From JBARRS01 sp049644345 (lineage in GTDB: Bacteria > Actinomycetota > Thermoleophilia > Gaiellales > Gaiellaceae): 15,477 bases of DNA. Where the stretch lies: contig JBARRS010000203.1 of the NCBI GenBank assembly GCA_049644345.1, positions 1 to 15,477 of the forward strand. The letters run 5' to 3'. Made by a program: the position numbers and the translations under genes. The notes under the pieces are model-generated. The model had not been told where the DNA came from. It was given only the letters and a program-made list of their open reading frames with translations, and made no database searches. This document shows positions 6,288-12,769 of the stretch, one piece after another (position 1 is the first letter of the stretch; each line of letters opens with the position of its first letter).

Positions 6288-7228
6288 GACGCGACCGCCG
6301 CGCGGTCGTGGTCGCTCGACTCCCCGCCGGTGAGGCCGAGGAAGAGCTCCTCGAGACTTTGCGTCTCCGGCACGAGCGCGGTGACGCCGACCCGAGCCTG
6401 CCCGAGCGCGATCGAGAGCGCCGCGACCGCCTCTTCGTCGGCGCTGAAGCTGACCTCGTTGTCGTCGATAGTCACGCTTGCGATCCCAGGTTGGCTGAGG
6501 CTGACCATGCGGGCCCGTTCTGGCTCGGCGGTGCGGAGCACGTATCTGTTGGTCGTGCTGGCAAGCAGCTCGCGCAGCGGACCCTGGTAGACGATCCGGC
6601 CCTTGCGAATGATCGCGACCCGGTTGCAGAGCTCCTCGACCTCGTAGAGGAGATGACTGGAGAGCATGATCGTGATCCCCTCGCTCGCAAGACGGCGAAC
6701 GAGATGGCGCATGTCGCGCATTCCGGCGGGGTCAAGGCCGGTGGTGGGCTCATCGAGCAGAAGCAGGCGCGGTTGCCGTAGCAGCGCGCCCGCGATGCCG
6801 AGACGTTGTCGCATGCCGTGCGAGTAGCCGCCCACCTTGTCCTTGGCCCGGTCGCGGAGCTCGACGAGCTCGAGCACCTCGTCGATCCGCGCACGGGACA
6901 CGGGCTCGTCGAAATCGGCGAGCAGCTCGAGGTTGCGGCGTCCCGAGAGATAGGGGTAGAAGCGCGGCCCTTCGACGAAACCGGCAACGCCGTCGAGTGC
7001 CTTCACGCCCTCGGTGATCGGGTCTCGACCGAACAGGCGGGCCCAGCCCGCGGTTGGCCGGATCAGCCCGAGCAGGATCCGCAGTGAGGTCGTCTTGCCG
7101 GCACCGTTCGGGCCGAGGTAGCCGTAGACGTCACCGGGCTCGACCGCGAGAGCGACGTTCTCGACGGCGACGATGTCACCATACGTCTTGGTGAGCCCCT
7201 GCGTCTCGACCGGGAGCGGATCGCTCAC
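6284..7228 (-). CDS. ABC transporter ATP-binding protein
   Basis: This 314-residue ATPase has Walker A GPNGAGKT at 39-46, the ABC signature YSHGMRQR at about 135-142, Walker B LLLLDEP at 156-161, the D-loop GLDPAG and switch His in LSSHLL. A C-terminal domain of about 90 residues follows (VLRTAEPERA to EELFLGLTGG), as in the BcrA/CcmA/DrrA exporter branch. GTG at 7226-7228 is chosen because it overlaps the upstream stop as GTGA and begins just before the nucleotide-binding fold (SDPLPVETQGLTKTYG). Upstream in-frame codons lie inside the preceding gene. It partners with the permease encoded next. The last residues (SSDHDRAAVAS) are a variable tail. Confidence 0.93.
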   Translation of the reverse strand: MSDPLPVETQGLTKTYGDIVAVENVALAVEPGDVYGYLGPNGAGKTTSLRILLGLIRPTAGWARLFGRDPITEGVKALDGVAGFVEGPRFYPYLSGRRNLELLADFDEPVSRARIDEVLELVELRDRAKDKVGGYSHGMRQRLGIAGALLRQPRLLLLDEPTTGLDPAGMRDMRHLVRRLASEGITIMLSSHLLYEVEELCNRVAIIRKGRIVYQGPLRELLASTTNRYVLRTAEPERARMVSLSQPGIASVTIDDNEVSFSADEEAVAALSIALGQARVGVTALVPETQSLEELFLGLTGGESSDHDRAAVAS

Positions 7229-8406
7229 CTGAGCTGACGGGCTGCCGATTCCGCGGCCGCCGCCGGCAGCGAGCCCGCGAGCACGTAGGCCGTACCGCCG
7301 TGTCGCCATTCGAGCACGGTGCCCAGCTGGGTCGCGAGCTCGTGGGCGCTGATCCCGTCCAGCGAAACGGTCGGGAGGCTCGAGGAGACGCCACCGTTCG
7401 GCCCCGTCGAGTCGGCCTTGCGCTCGACGACGAGGATCGCGCCCAGGCCTTGGCCGTAGATGACGAGCGCAGCCTTGGAGTCGGGACCACCGACGAGGCG
7501 CACATCCTTCCGCGGCAGGCCGACGAGGGTGTCGGGCGCCGTAACCGGAAAACCGGCCGCGGCCTGCACCTGGGCAAGTCCTGTGATCGCGGCGGTTCGT
7601 CCGCCGGCCGATTTGTCGCGGGCCGAGGAGCTGAGGTCGACGACTTTGGCGCCGGACGGCGGCCGCAAGTCGACGTTGCTCGCCGACACCGAGCCGTAGC
7701 TGATGTCGGTGACGGTCAGCTCGAGCACGGGTGCGCCGCTGCCCTGGGCGAAGATCGCGACGCGGAGCGGAACGCCGTGTTCCGCATCCCAGGCAAGCTT
7801 CGCGGACGCAAGCAGCCCGCCGTCGTGCTTGGGCGACAGCGAAACCCTGTACGCGGGGCGCCCGGCGATATCGGTCGGCTTAGCCGCCGAGACGTCGGCG
7901 TGCGCACCCAGCTCGCTCAGGAGCTTGTCGATCTCGGAGAGCGCGGGTGGCCCACCTGCGTCGCTCGAGCCGGAAGCGCCGCTCGCATGGGCGGGAAGGG
8001 CGGCTCGGTAGACCGTGTTCGAGGAAGCGTCGTAGACGCTGAGGGTCGACGCATTCCAGACGATCTGGACGTCGCCCACATCGGATTGCAGCTCGATCCG
8101 GCCGCGACCGTCATTCGCCAGCCAGAGACGTCCCGAAGCCCCCGACATCAGGGCTGAACCGGCGTTGCCGAGCAGCGCCCCGGAGGGGAACAGCTTGTTC
8201 GTGAACTTGACGCGTGCAGTGACTCCCTCTGGCGCGGGCCCGGCGAGCGCATCGTGAATCGCGCGGTCGAGCGGTTTCGGCGACGGCGTCGGCCCTCCGC
8301 CACCGGCGGCGATAGCGATCGCGGCGCCGCCGCCGCCGACAAGCGCGAACACGGCGACGACGAAGACGATCAGGCGGCTGGTTGGGAGCGTACGAAGCAG
8401 CCTCAC
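7225..8406 (-). CDS. Membrane-anchored LolA-like extracytoplasmic protein
   Basis: The protein has 393 residues. A basic N-terminus and one hydrophobic segment (about 12-34) followed by a Gly/Pro linker indicate a signal anchor, with the rest outside the membrane. There is no lipobox Cys. The middle resembles the LolA/LppX/RseB-type half-barrel: RLWLANDGRGRIELQSD, VQIVWNASTLSVYDASSNTVYRA split around 100-135, PTDIAGRPAYRVSLSPK and the AKLAWDAEHGVPLRVAIF strand pair. A second region (about 275-393) resembles DUF4367-like domains. GTG at 8406 overlaps the kinase stop (GTGA) and has AAAGGA at 8417-8412. It sits between the kinase and the ABC genes, so it may present a lipid or envelope signal to either. 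The function is inferred. Confidence 0.75.
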   Translation of the reverse strand: MRLLRTLPTSRLIVFVVAVFALVGGGGAAIAIAAGGGGPTPSPKPLDRAIHDALAGPAPEGVTARVKFTNKLFPSGALLGNAGSALMSGASGRLWLANDGRGRIELQSDVGDVQIVWNASTLSVYDASSNTVYRAALPAHASGASGSSDAGGPPALSEIDKLLSELGAHADVSAAKPTDIAGRPAYRVSLSPKHDGGLLASAKLAWDAEHGVPLRVAIFAQGSGAPVLELTVTDISYGSVSASNVDLRPPSGAKVVDLSSSARDKSAGGRTAAITGLAQVQAAAGFPVTAPDTLVGLPRKDVRLVGGPDSKAALVIYGQGLGAILVVERKADSTGPNGGVSSSLPTVSLDGISAHELATQLGTVLEWRHGGTAYVLAGSLPAAAAESAARQLR

Positions 8407-9782
8407 GGCGATCCTTTCGACGGCGATTTCAGATCTGTTGTAGCTGAAGACTCTGAGAGATCTCTGAGAGCCTGCAGCTCGATCGTGAAGCGCGCCCCAT
8501 CGACGTAGACGCGACCCCCGTGGCGCTCCGCAATCGCCTTGACGATCGCGAGCCCGAGGCCAGAACCGGACATGTCCGACCGCCCCCGCCAGAAGCGCTC
8601 GAACGCCCGCGCGGCCTCGTACGGCTGCAAGCCTCGACCTTGATCGCTCACGCTCAGGGTCGCCCGCTCTTCGGCCTGTGCGGCCTCGACGGTGATTCGC
8701 CCGCCGGGCGGTCCGTAACGTCGCGCATTCTCCACGAGATTCGCCAGAGCGCGCTCGAGCGCAGCTCTGTCGCCGCGGACGCGCACGGGCTCGGGTGCGA
8801 TCACCTCGACGCCTTCGCTCTCGCCGGCGTCGCGGGCGATTTCATCCAGCCTCACCACGTCGTGCGCCGACTCACGAGCCTCTTCGCGCGAGAGAGTGAG
8901 CAAGTCGTCGGCGAGTGTGGCGAGTCGCCGCGCATCTGCCTCGAGATCGGCAACGAGCTGCGTGCTTGCGCCGTGTCTCGCCAGGTAGGAGACGTTACCG
9001 AGCAGCGCCGTGAGAGGCGTGCGTAGCTCGTGAGATGCATCGGCGAGAAAGCGCCGCTCGGCTTCGCGTGCGCGCTCGAGGCCCGCCAGCATCGCGTTCA
9101 AGGTCTGTGCCAACCGGCCGACCTCGTCGTCGGAGACCGGCTCGGGCAAACGCCGCGACGGATCGCCGGTTCGCTCGATCTCTGCTGCGGCGCGCGCCAG
9201 TCGGGCAAGCGGCGACAGCGCCCGTCGCGTCAGCGCCGTCAATGCGCCCGCGGCAAGCCCTGCGGCGGCGAGCGCGGCGATCAGAACGAAGAGGTGCACG
9301 CTTGCGAGGGTCGAGGACAGATCGTGGGTCGAGGCTGCTACGGCGACCGCGCCCCCCGCGGCAGGCCCGCCGGTCTCTGCGAGCGGCGCCAGGTAGAGGC
9401 GCAGGTCATCCGAGCCCAGCTCGGCGTTTGCATAGGAGCCACGGCCGCGCGCGATGACCTTGCGCAGAGTGGTCTGAACGGGCAGGACGCGGCCACCGAG
9501 AGCGAGCGAGCGCGCGATGATCCGGCCCCGTCGATCGACGACCTCGACGCTCAACTGCTGGCCGCCGAGCGGCGCGTCCAGCGATCCGGGCGACGTGAGC
9601 AGCGAGGGCGCCGACGCGCTCAGCTGTGCGATCTCAACGGCGCGCTCGCGCAGGGACCGATCGAGCGAACGGTGCAGATGACGACCGACCAGAACGTCCA
9701 CGGCCACACCGACGACGACGAGCGCTAGGAGGACCGCGACCGAGCCGGCGACTATCGAGCGGACGCCTAGCGAGCGCGGCAC
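8403..9782 (-). CDS. Sensor histidine kinase (HAMP-containing, membrane-bound)
   Basis: The protein has 459 residues. TM1 is about 9-33, followed by a sensor loop of about 125 residues without cysteine, TM2 about 163-184 and HAMP about 185-240. His251 is in LADASHELRTPL, the N-box is LANLVENARRYG (Asn348, Asn352), the G1 box is DQGRGL at 380-385 (a degenerate DxGxG), then FERFWRG and G2 GSGLGLA at 406-412. The GTG start directly abuts the TAA of its regulator (TAAGTG), so the two are co-translated. After the core ends near ELQALR, the tail DLSESSATTDLKSPSKGSP is low complexity. Its DNA carries the phased CTCAGA repeats. It should phosphorylate the regulator encoded upstream. Confidence 0.93.
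   Translation of the reverse strand: MPRSLGVRSIVAGSVAVLLALVVVGVAVDVLVGRHLHRSLDRSLRERAVEIAQLSASAPSLLTSPGSLDAPLGGQQLSVEVVDRRGRIIARSLALGGRVLPVQTTLRKVIARGRGSYANAELGSDDLRLYLAPLAETGGPAAGGAVAVAASTHDLSSTLASVHLFVLIAALAAAGLAAGALTALTRRALSPLARLARAAAEIERTGDPSRRLPEPVSDDEVGRLAQTLNAMLAGLERAREAERRFLADASHELRTPLTALLGNVSYLARHGASTQLVADLEADARRLATLADDLLTLSREEARESAHDVVRLDEIARDAGESEGVEVIAPEPVRVRGDRAALERALANLVENARRYGPPGGRITVEAAQAEERATLSVSDQGRGLQPYEAARAFERFWRGRSDMSGSGLGLAIVKAIAERHGGRVYVDGARFTIELQALRDLSESSATTDLKSPSKGSP
8437..8469 (-). promoter_or_regulatory. Two phased CTCAGA repeats plus -10, inside the second kinase 3' end
   Basis: Read on the minus strand, CTCAGA occurs at 8468-8463 and 8457-8452, 11 bp apart, within two copies of TCTCAGAG. 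TACAAC (8442-8437), four of six matches to TATAAT, follows the last repeat after exactly 9 bp. The start of the LolA-like gene (8406) is about 30 bases further on. Repeat step, gap to the -10 and position in the kinase tail all match the element at 4891-4944, with a different repeat word. Confidence 0.62.
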
Positions 9783-10445
9783 TTACCGATCGAGCACGAA
9801 ACCGACGCCACGTACCGTCTGGATCAGGTCCGGCTCGCCGAGCTTGCGACGCAAGTAAGAGACATAGCGGTCGACGACGTTCAGGCTTGCCGCCGCCGCG
9901 CTACCCCAGACGCGCTCCAACGCGAGCTCGCGGCTCACCACGCGGCGAGGGTTGCGCAAGAGCAGCTCGAGCAGGTCCGCCTCGCGCGCACTCAATGAAA
10001 TCTCGGTCTCGCCCCTTCGTGCATGCCGGGCGCCCACATCGAAGACGAGATCGCCGAACGCCAGATGCTCGCGCGGCTCCTCGCCGCGCCGCAGGAGTGC
10101 ACGCACACGAGCGAGGAGCTCCTCGGGGGCGAACGGCTTGACGAGATAATCGTCGGCCCCCGCGTCGAGGCCCGCGACCCGATCCGGGACGGCGTCCCGC
10201 GCCGTCAGGATCAACACCGGCAGGGCGAGTCCTTTAGTGCGGAGCCTGCGGCAAACGGCGAGCCCGTCCAAGTCGGGGAGGCCGACGTCGAGCACCAGCA
10301 GATCCGGTGTCGCCCGTTCGATTTCCGCCAGCGCCGCGCCGCCGTCGGCTGCCCCGGTCACTTCGTATCCTTCCGCCGAGAGGGTTCGCTCGAGCATTCG
10401 GCGGATCGGCCCGTCGTCGTCGACGACCAGAACGGCAGTGCTCAT
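9783..10445 (-). CDS. OmpR/PhoB-family response regulator
   Basis: This 220-residue regulator has an acidic pocket (D9-D10-D11), phospho-acceptor Asp53 in VLDVGLP, Thr81 in ILTARD and Lys103 in LVKPF. The winged-helix domain covers about 125-218, with LTAREADLLELLLRN-type sequence (here LSAREADLLELLLRN), VVDRYVSYLRRKLG as recognition region and VRGVGFVLDR at the end. It heads a unit with the kinase, the LolA-like gene and the ABC pair, all with abutting or overlapping ends. The peroxiredoxin stop lies 48 bases upstream on the same strand, with an inverted repeat between. No strong Shine-Dalgarno is seen before ATG. The phased CTCAGA repeats at 8452-8468 are its probable binding site; none is obvious before its own gene. 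Confidence 0.94.
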   Translation of the reverse strand: MSTAVLVVDDDGPIRRMLERTLSAEGYEVTGAADGGAALAEIERATPDLLVLDVGLPDLDGLAVCRRLRTKGLALPVLILTARDAVPDRVAGLDAGADDYLVKPFAPEELLARVRALLRRGEEPREHLAFGDLVFDVGARHARRGETEISLSAREADLLELLLRNPRRVVSRELALERVWGSAAAASLNVVDRYVSYLRRKLGEPDLIQTVRGVGFVLDR

Positions 10446-10462
10446 AGCTGCAGCGTAGGCAA

Positions 10463-10478
10463 GCCGACCCCGGTCGGC
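10463..10478. repeat. Inverted repeat between peroxiredoxin and regulator genes
   Basis: GCCGACC (10463-10469) and GGTCGGC (10472-10478) are perfect arms with a 2-base centre. The dyad lies in the 48-base gap. It could be a short terminator stem for the peroxiredoxin transcript or a dimer-binding operator for the downstream regulator unit. No T-tract follows on the minus strand. Confidence 0.4.
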
Positions 10479-10493
10479 GTCCAGGATGCTGGA

Positions 10494-11153
10494 TCAGTGC
10501 GGCTGCGGCACGATGCGAATGTAGGGTCGCGGCGATTTCCAGCCGTCGGGATACGTCTCCTTGGCTTCGTCGTCGGAGACCGAACCGGCGATGATCACGT
10601 CCTCGCCCTGCTGCCAGTTCACCGGTGTCGCGACCTTGTGCTTGGCGGTCAGCTGCAACGAGTCGATCACACGCAACACCTCGTCGAAGTTGCGCCCCGT
10701 CGTCATCGGATAGACGAGGACGAGCTTGATCTTCTTGTCCGGGCCGATCACGAAGACGTTGCGAACCGTCTGGTTGTCGGCCGGCGTGCGCTCGGTCGGA
10801 TCACCCGACGTGTCGGCCGGAAGCATTCCGTACTGCTTCGAGACGTTGAAGTCGGCGTCGCCGATCATCGGATAGTTCGGTGCATGCCCTTGCGTCTCCT
10901 CGATGTCACTGGACCACTTCGCGTGGTTGTCGACCGGATCGACGGAAAGACCGATGATCTTCACGTTCCTGCGATCGAACTCAGGCTTGATCTTCGCCAT
11001 GTAGCCGAGCTCGGTCGTGCAAACGGGAGTGAAGTCCCGAGGGTGAGAGAACAGCACGGCCCAGGAGTCCCCGACCCACTCATGGAAGCGGACGCGACCC
11101 TCCGTTGTCTCAGCCTCGAAATCCGGTGCCGTATCGCCAATCTGTAGAGCCAT
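10494..11153 (-). CDS. 1-Cys peroxiredoxin (Prx6/AhpC-TSA family)
   Basis: This 219-residue peroxidase has the peroxidatic Cys45 in SHPRDFTPVCTTELG and the conserved Arg of the active site in KQYGM/NQTVRNVFVI. The long C-terminal domain (about 150-219, KIKLVLVYPMTTGRNFDEVLRVIDSL in two pieces, then VATPVNWQQGEDVII) is typical of the Prx6 branch. Cys45 is the only cysteine in the protein, so it is a true 1-Cys enzyme that needs an external thiol to be recycled. It reduces hydrogen peroxide and organic hydroperoxides in the cytosol. The start is firm: AAGGAGG (11166-11160) lies six bases before ATG. It may be co-transcribed with the two-component unit downstream, although a dyad sits in the gap. 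Confidence 0.95.
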   Translation of the reverse strand: MALQIGDTAPDFEAETTEGRVRFHEWVGDSWAVLFSHPRDFTPVCTTELGYMAKIKPEFDRRNVKIIGLSVDPVDNHAKWSSDIEETQGHAPNYPMIGDADFNVSKQYGMLPADTSGDPTERTPADNQTVRNVFVIGPDKKIKLVLVYPMTTGRNFDEVLRVIDSLQLTAKHKVATPVNWQQGEDVIIAGSVSDDEAKETYPDGWKSPRPYIRIVPQPH

Positions 11154-11193
11154 CTTCCTCCTCCTTTGAGAACTGACGCCTCGTCTCGCAAAG

Positions 11194-11216
11194 GTCCGTG
11201 TCCGTGTCTATCAGAC
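11194..11216. repeat. Short tandem and inverted repeat in the divergent intergenic region
   Basis: GTCCGT (11194-11199), GTCCGT (11200-11205) and GTCTAT (11206-11211) are head-to-tail hexamers. The third overlaps a dyad, GTCTATCAGAC (11206-11216). The group lies about 40-60 bases upstream of the peroxiredoxin start, where an operator could act. There is no independent support for function. Confidence 0.3.
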
Positions 11217-11261
11217 GGAGCTAAGGGGCCGCGTTTTCCCTGGGCATTCGCTCCAGTTAGG

Positions 11262-11289
11262 CGATGAGTTTTGCCCGGTCGACCGGTCT
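11262..11289 (+). promoter_or_regulatory. Candidate ECF-type promoter upstream of the STAS gene
   Basis: CGATGAG (11262-11268, continuing TTTTGC) and GGTCT (11285-11289, continuing CTACGT) are 16 bases apart, matching the elements at 747 and 12742. After the -10, CTACGT here resembles TACGT at 12770-12774, so similarity extends past the core. The element puts transcription start near 11296, which rules out the in-frame TTG at 11271 as the STAS start. Confidence 0.72.
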
Positions 11290-11318
11290 CTACGTGGCGA
11301 ACCGCGAAAGGAGCATCG

Positions 11319-11714
11319 CTGTCGCTGGGACTGCCTCCGGCCCCGAGGACGACTGAGTTGGTCATCGGCGGCTCGATCACCTGCGCCGATGTGCCGGGGC
11401 TGTGTGAGAGCGTGCGGGTGTTGCTCGAGGGCGCCGACGCCGATCTGGTCGTCTGCGACGTGGATGCGGTCGTCAACGCGGACGCAGTCTTGGTCGATGC
11501 GTTGGCCCGGCTACAGCTCACCGCTCGACGGCTCGGACGCCGGATTTGGCTACGCCACGCCTCGTTGGAGCTCCAGGAGCTGCTCGCTCTCGTGGGGCTC
11601 GCCGACGTCGTGCCTCAGTGCCGGCTACTGCGGGGGCACAGCAGGCAGACCGAACAGCGGGAACAGCACCTCGGTGTCGAGGAAGGCGTTGAACCCGATG
11701 ATCTCACCGCCTGA
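11319..11714 (+). CDS. STAS-domain protein (probable anti-sigma antagonist-like), non-canonical start
   Basis: About 131 residues form one STAS domain: strand TELVIGGSI, helix ADVPGLCESVRVLLEGA, strand DLVVCDVDAVV, helix VDALARLQLTARRLG, strand RIWLRHAS and helix LQELLALVGL. In classic antagonists the loop reads DSSG with a phosphorylatable Ser; here residues 55-57 are Asp-Ala-Val, so that switch is absent. Start choice is difficult. AAGGAG (11308-11313) sits five bases before CTG 11319, and no ATG or GTG is in frame; TTG 11358 would cut into the first strand. Its last 90 bases overlap the 3' end of the convergent sigma-factor gene, and the terminal 30 residues (Gln/Glu-rich) are probably unstructured. 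A role in sigma or sulfate-type regulation is inferred only. Confidence 0.72.
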   Translation: MSLGLPPAPRTTELVIGGSITCADVPGLCESVRVLLEGADADLVVCDVDAVVNADAVLVDALARLQLTARRLGRRIWLRHASLELQELLALVGLADVVPQCRLLRGHSRQTEQREQHLGVEEGVEPDDLTA

Positions 11715-12641
11715 GACCTCGATTACCTGGAGAGCCCACGGCTCGTAGCTGCCTCCCGGGCCGCTCGGCCGGTACTGCCCGAACGCAGGCAAACCGTTCG
11801 CCACGGTTGGAACGAGGCGCGAGCCGCGGCAGCCCGCCCCTGGCCCGAACCACCACCGAAGGATGTCGTCACGGCCGCGCAGCCACAGCTCGTAGGGCGG
11901 CATCGTCTGCGTGGCGTCCTCGTGGAGCAGGGAGGTAAGCGAGTCCATGTCGTAGCGCTCGAAGGCGTCGACGTAGCGCGCCAGAAGCGCGCGCTGCGAC
12001 TCGTCCATCGGCGCAAAGGGGTCAGTTGAGGTGAGGTCGCTCGCGGAGAGCGCCGACCGGGCTCGCTGAAGCGCGCTGTTGACCGACACGACGCTGGTGT
12101 CGAGGAGCTCCGCGACCTCGCTTGCCTTCCAGCGCAGAACGTCGCGCAGGATCAGCACGGCCCGCTGCCTGGCCGGGAGATGCTGCAGCGCGGCCACGAA
12201 GGCAAGCCGGATCGTCTCGCGCTCTACGACCAGCTCGGCCGGATCACCATCCGTCGGTAGCGCACGACTGTCGGGGATTGGCTGGATCCACGTGGCCTCC
12301 GGCAGCGCGGCACCGATGGGAGCATCGGCCGTCTTCGCCGGCCCGAGATCCATGGGACGGGCGCGGCGCTCCCTGCCGCTCAGCATGTCGAGGCACACGT
12401 TGGTCGCGATGCGGTAGAGCCACGACCTCAGCGCCGCCCGGCCCTCGAAGCGATCGAAGCCCCGCCACGCCCGCACAAGCGTCTCCTGCACCGCGTCCTC
12501 AGCCTCGAACGCGGACCCCAGCATCCGGTAGCAGTAGCCCGTCAGCTCCACCCGATGCTGCTCGAGCAGCAGCTCGGGCTCGGCCGACTCGCGCGTCGTT
12601 ACGTCTTCAACGGTGCCAAGTTTCGTCTCGAGATTTGTCAT
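11625..12641 (-). CDS. ECF-type RNA polymerase sigma factor with SnoaL-like C-terminal domain
   Basis: The protein has 338 residues. Region 2 spans about 25-95 (LTGYCYRMLGSAFEAEDAVQ with ETLVRAWRGFDRFEGRA, then LRSWLYRIATNVCLDML). Region 4 spans about 150-205 (LVVERETIRLAFVAALQHLP, RQRAVLILRDVLRWKASEVA, ELLDTSVVSVNSALQRARSA). A SnoaL/NTF2-like domain spans about 215-332 (LARYVDAFERYDMDSLTSLL and LWLRGRDDILRWWFGPG). Such long ECF factors (ECF41/ECF56-like, TIGR02960-like) usually lack a classical anti-sigma gene, and their tail modulates activity. ATG 12641 is supported by AGGAG eight bases upstream; upstream ATGs lack this. Neighbouring CGATGAG-N16-GGTCT promoters are candidate targets. Its 3' end overlaps the STAS gene by 90 bases. 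Confidence 0.92.
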   Translation of the reverse strand: MTNLETKLGTVEDVTTRESAEPELLLEQHRVELTGYCYRMLGSAFEAEDAVQETLVRAWRGFDRFEGRAALRSWLYRIATNVCLDMLSGRERRARPMDLGPAKTADAPIGAALPEATWIQPIPDSRALPTDGDPAELVVERETIRLAFVAALQHLPARQRAVLILRDVLRWKASEVAELLDTSVVSVNSALQRARSALSASDLTSTDPFAPMDESQRALLARYVDAFERYDMDSLTSLLHEDATQTMPPYELWLRGRDDILRWWFGPGAGCRGSRLVPTVANGLPAFGQYRPSGPGGSYEPWALQVIEVSGGEIIGFNAFLDTEVLFPLFGLPAVPPQ

Positions 12642-12668
12642 TCCGGCGGCTCCTATCGTCGTCGGGAC

Positions 12669-12681
12669 CGATGAGTTTTGC
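12669..12681 (+). promoter_or_regulatory. Orphan half of the CGATGAG promoter element
   Basis: CGATGAGTTTTGC is identical over 13 bases to the upstream half of the element at 11262 and lies 73 bases before the complete copy at 12742. No GGTCT is found 16 bases downstream (GCACG is there instead). It may be a decayed or alternative promoter for the MFS gene. Confidence 0.35.
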
Positions 12682-12741
12682 GGCATGGTACGCACGGGCG
12701 ACCGATGCGCGTGGGTAGCTGGACGGAATGCCGCCCGGCCG

Positions 12742-12769
12742 CGATGAGTTTTCAGCCGAGGCGGGGTCT
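12742..12769 (+). promoter_or_regulatory. Candidate ECF-type promoter upstream of the MFS gene
   Basis: CGATGAG (12742-12748, continuing TTTT) and GGTCT (12765-12769, continuing TACGT) are 16 bases apart. This is the third complete copy of the element. It implies a leader of about 30 bases before the MFS start at 12807, which is consistent with the Shine-Dalgarno at 12791-12797. Confidence 0.72.

Noticed and set aside
8287..8340. GGC/GCC-rich triplet run near the LolA-like gene start as a possible repeat element.
   Set aside because: It encodes the Gly/Ala linker and signal-anchor region in the gene's own frame, so codon composition explains it.
10023..11147. Plus-strand open frame (374 codons) opposite the regulator and peroxiredoxin genes.
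   Set aside because: It is antisense to two genes with intact catalytic motifs and shows no domain pattern of its own.
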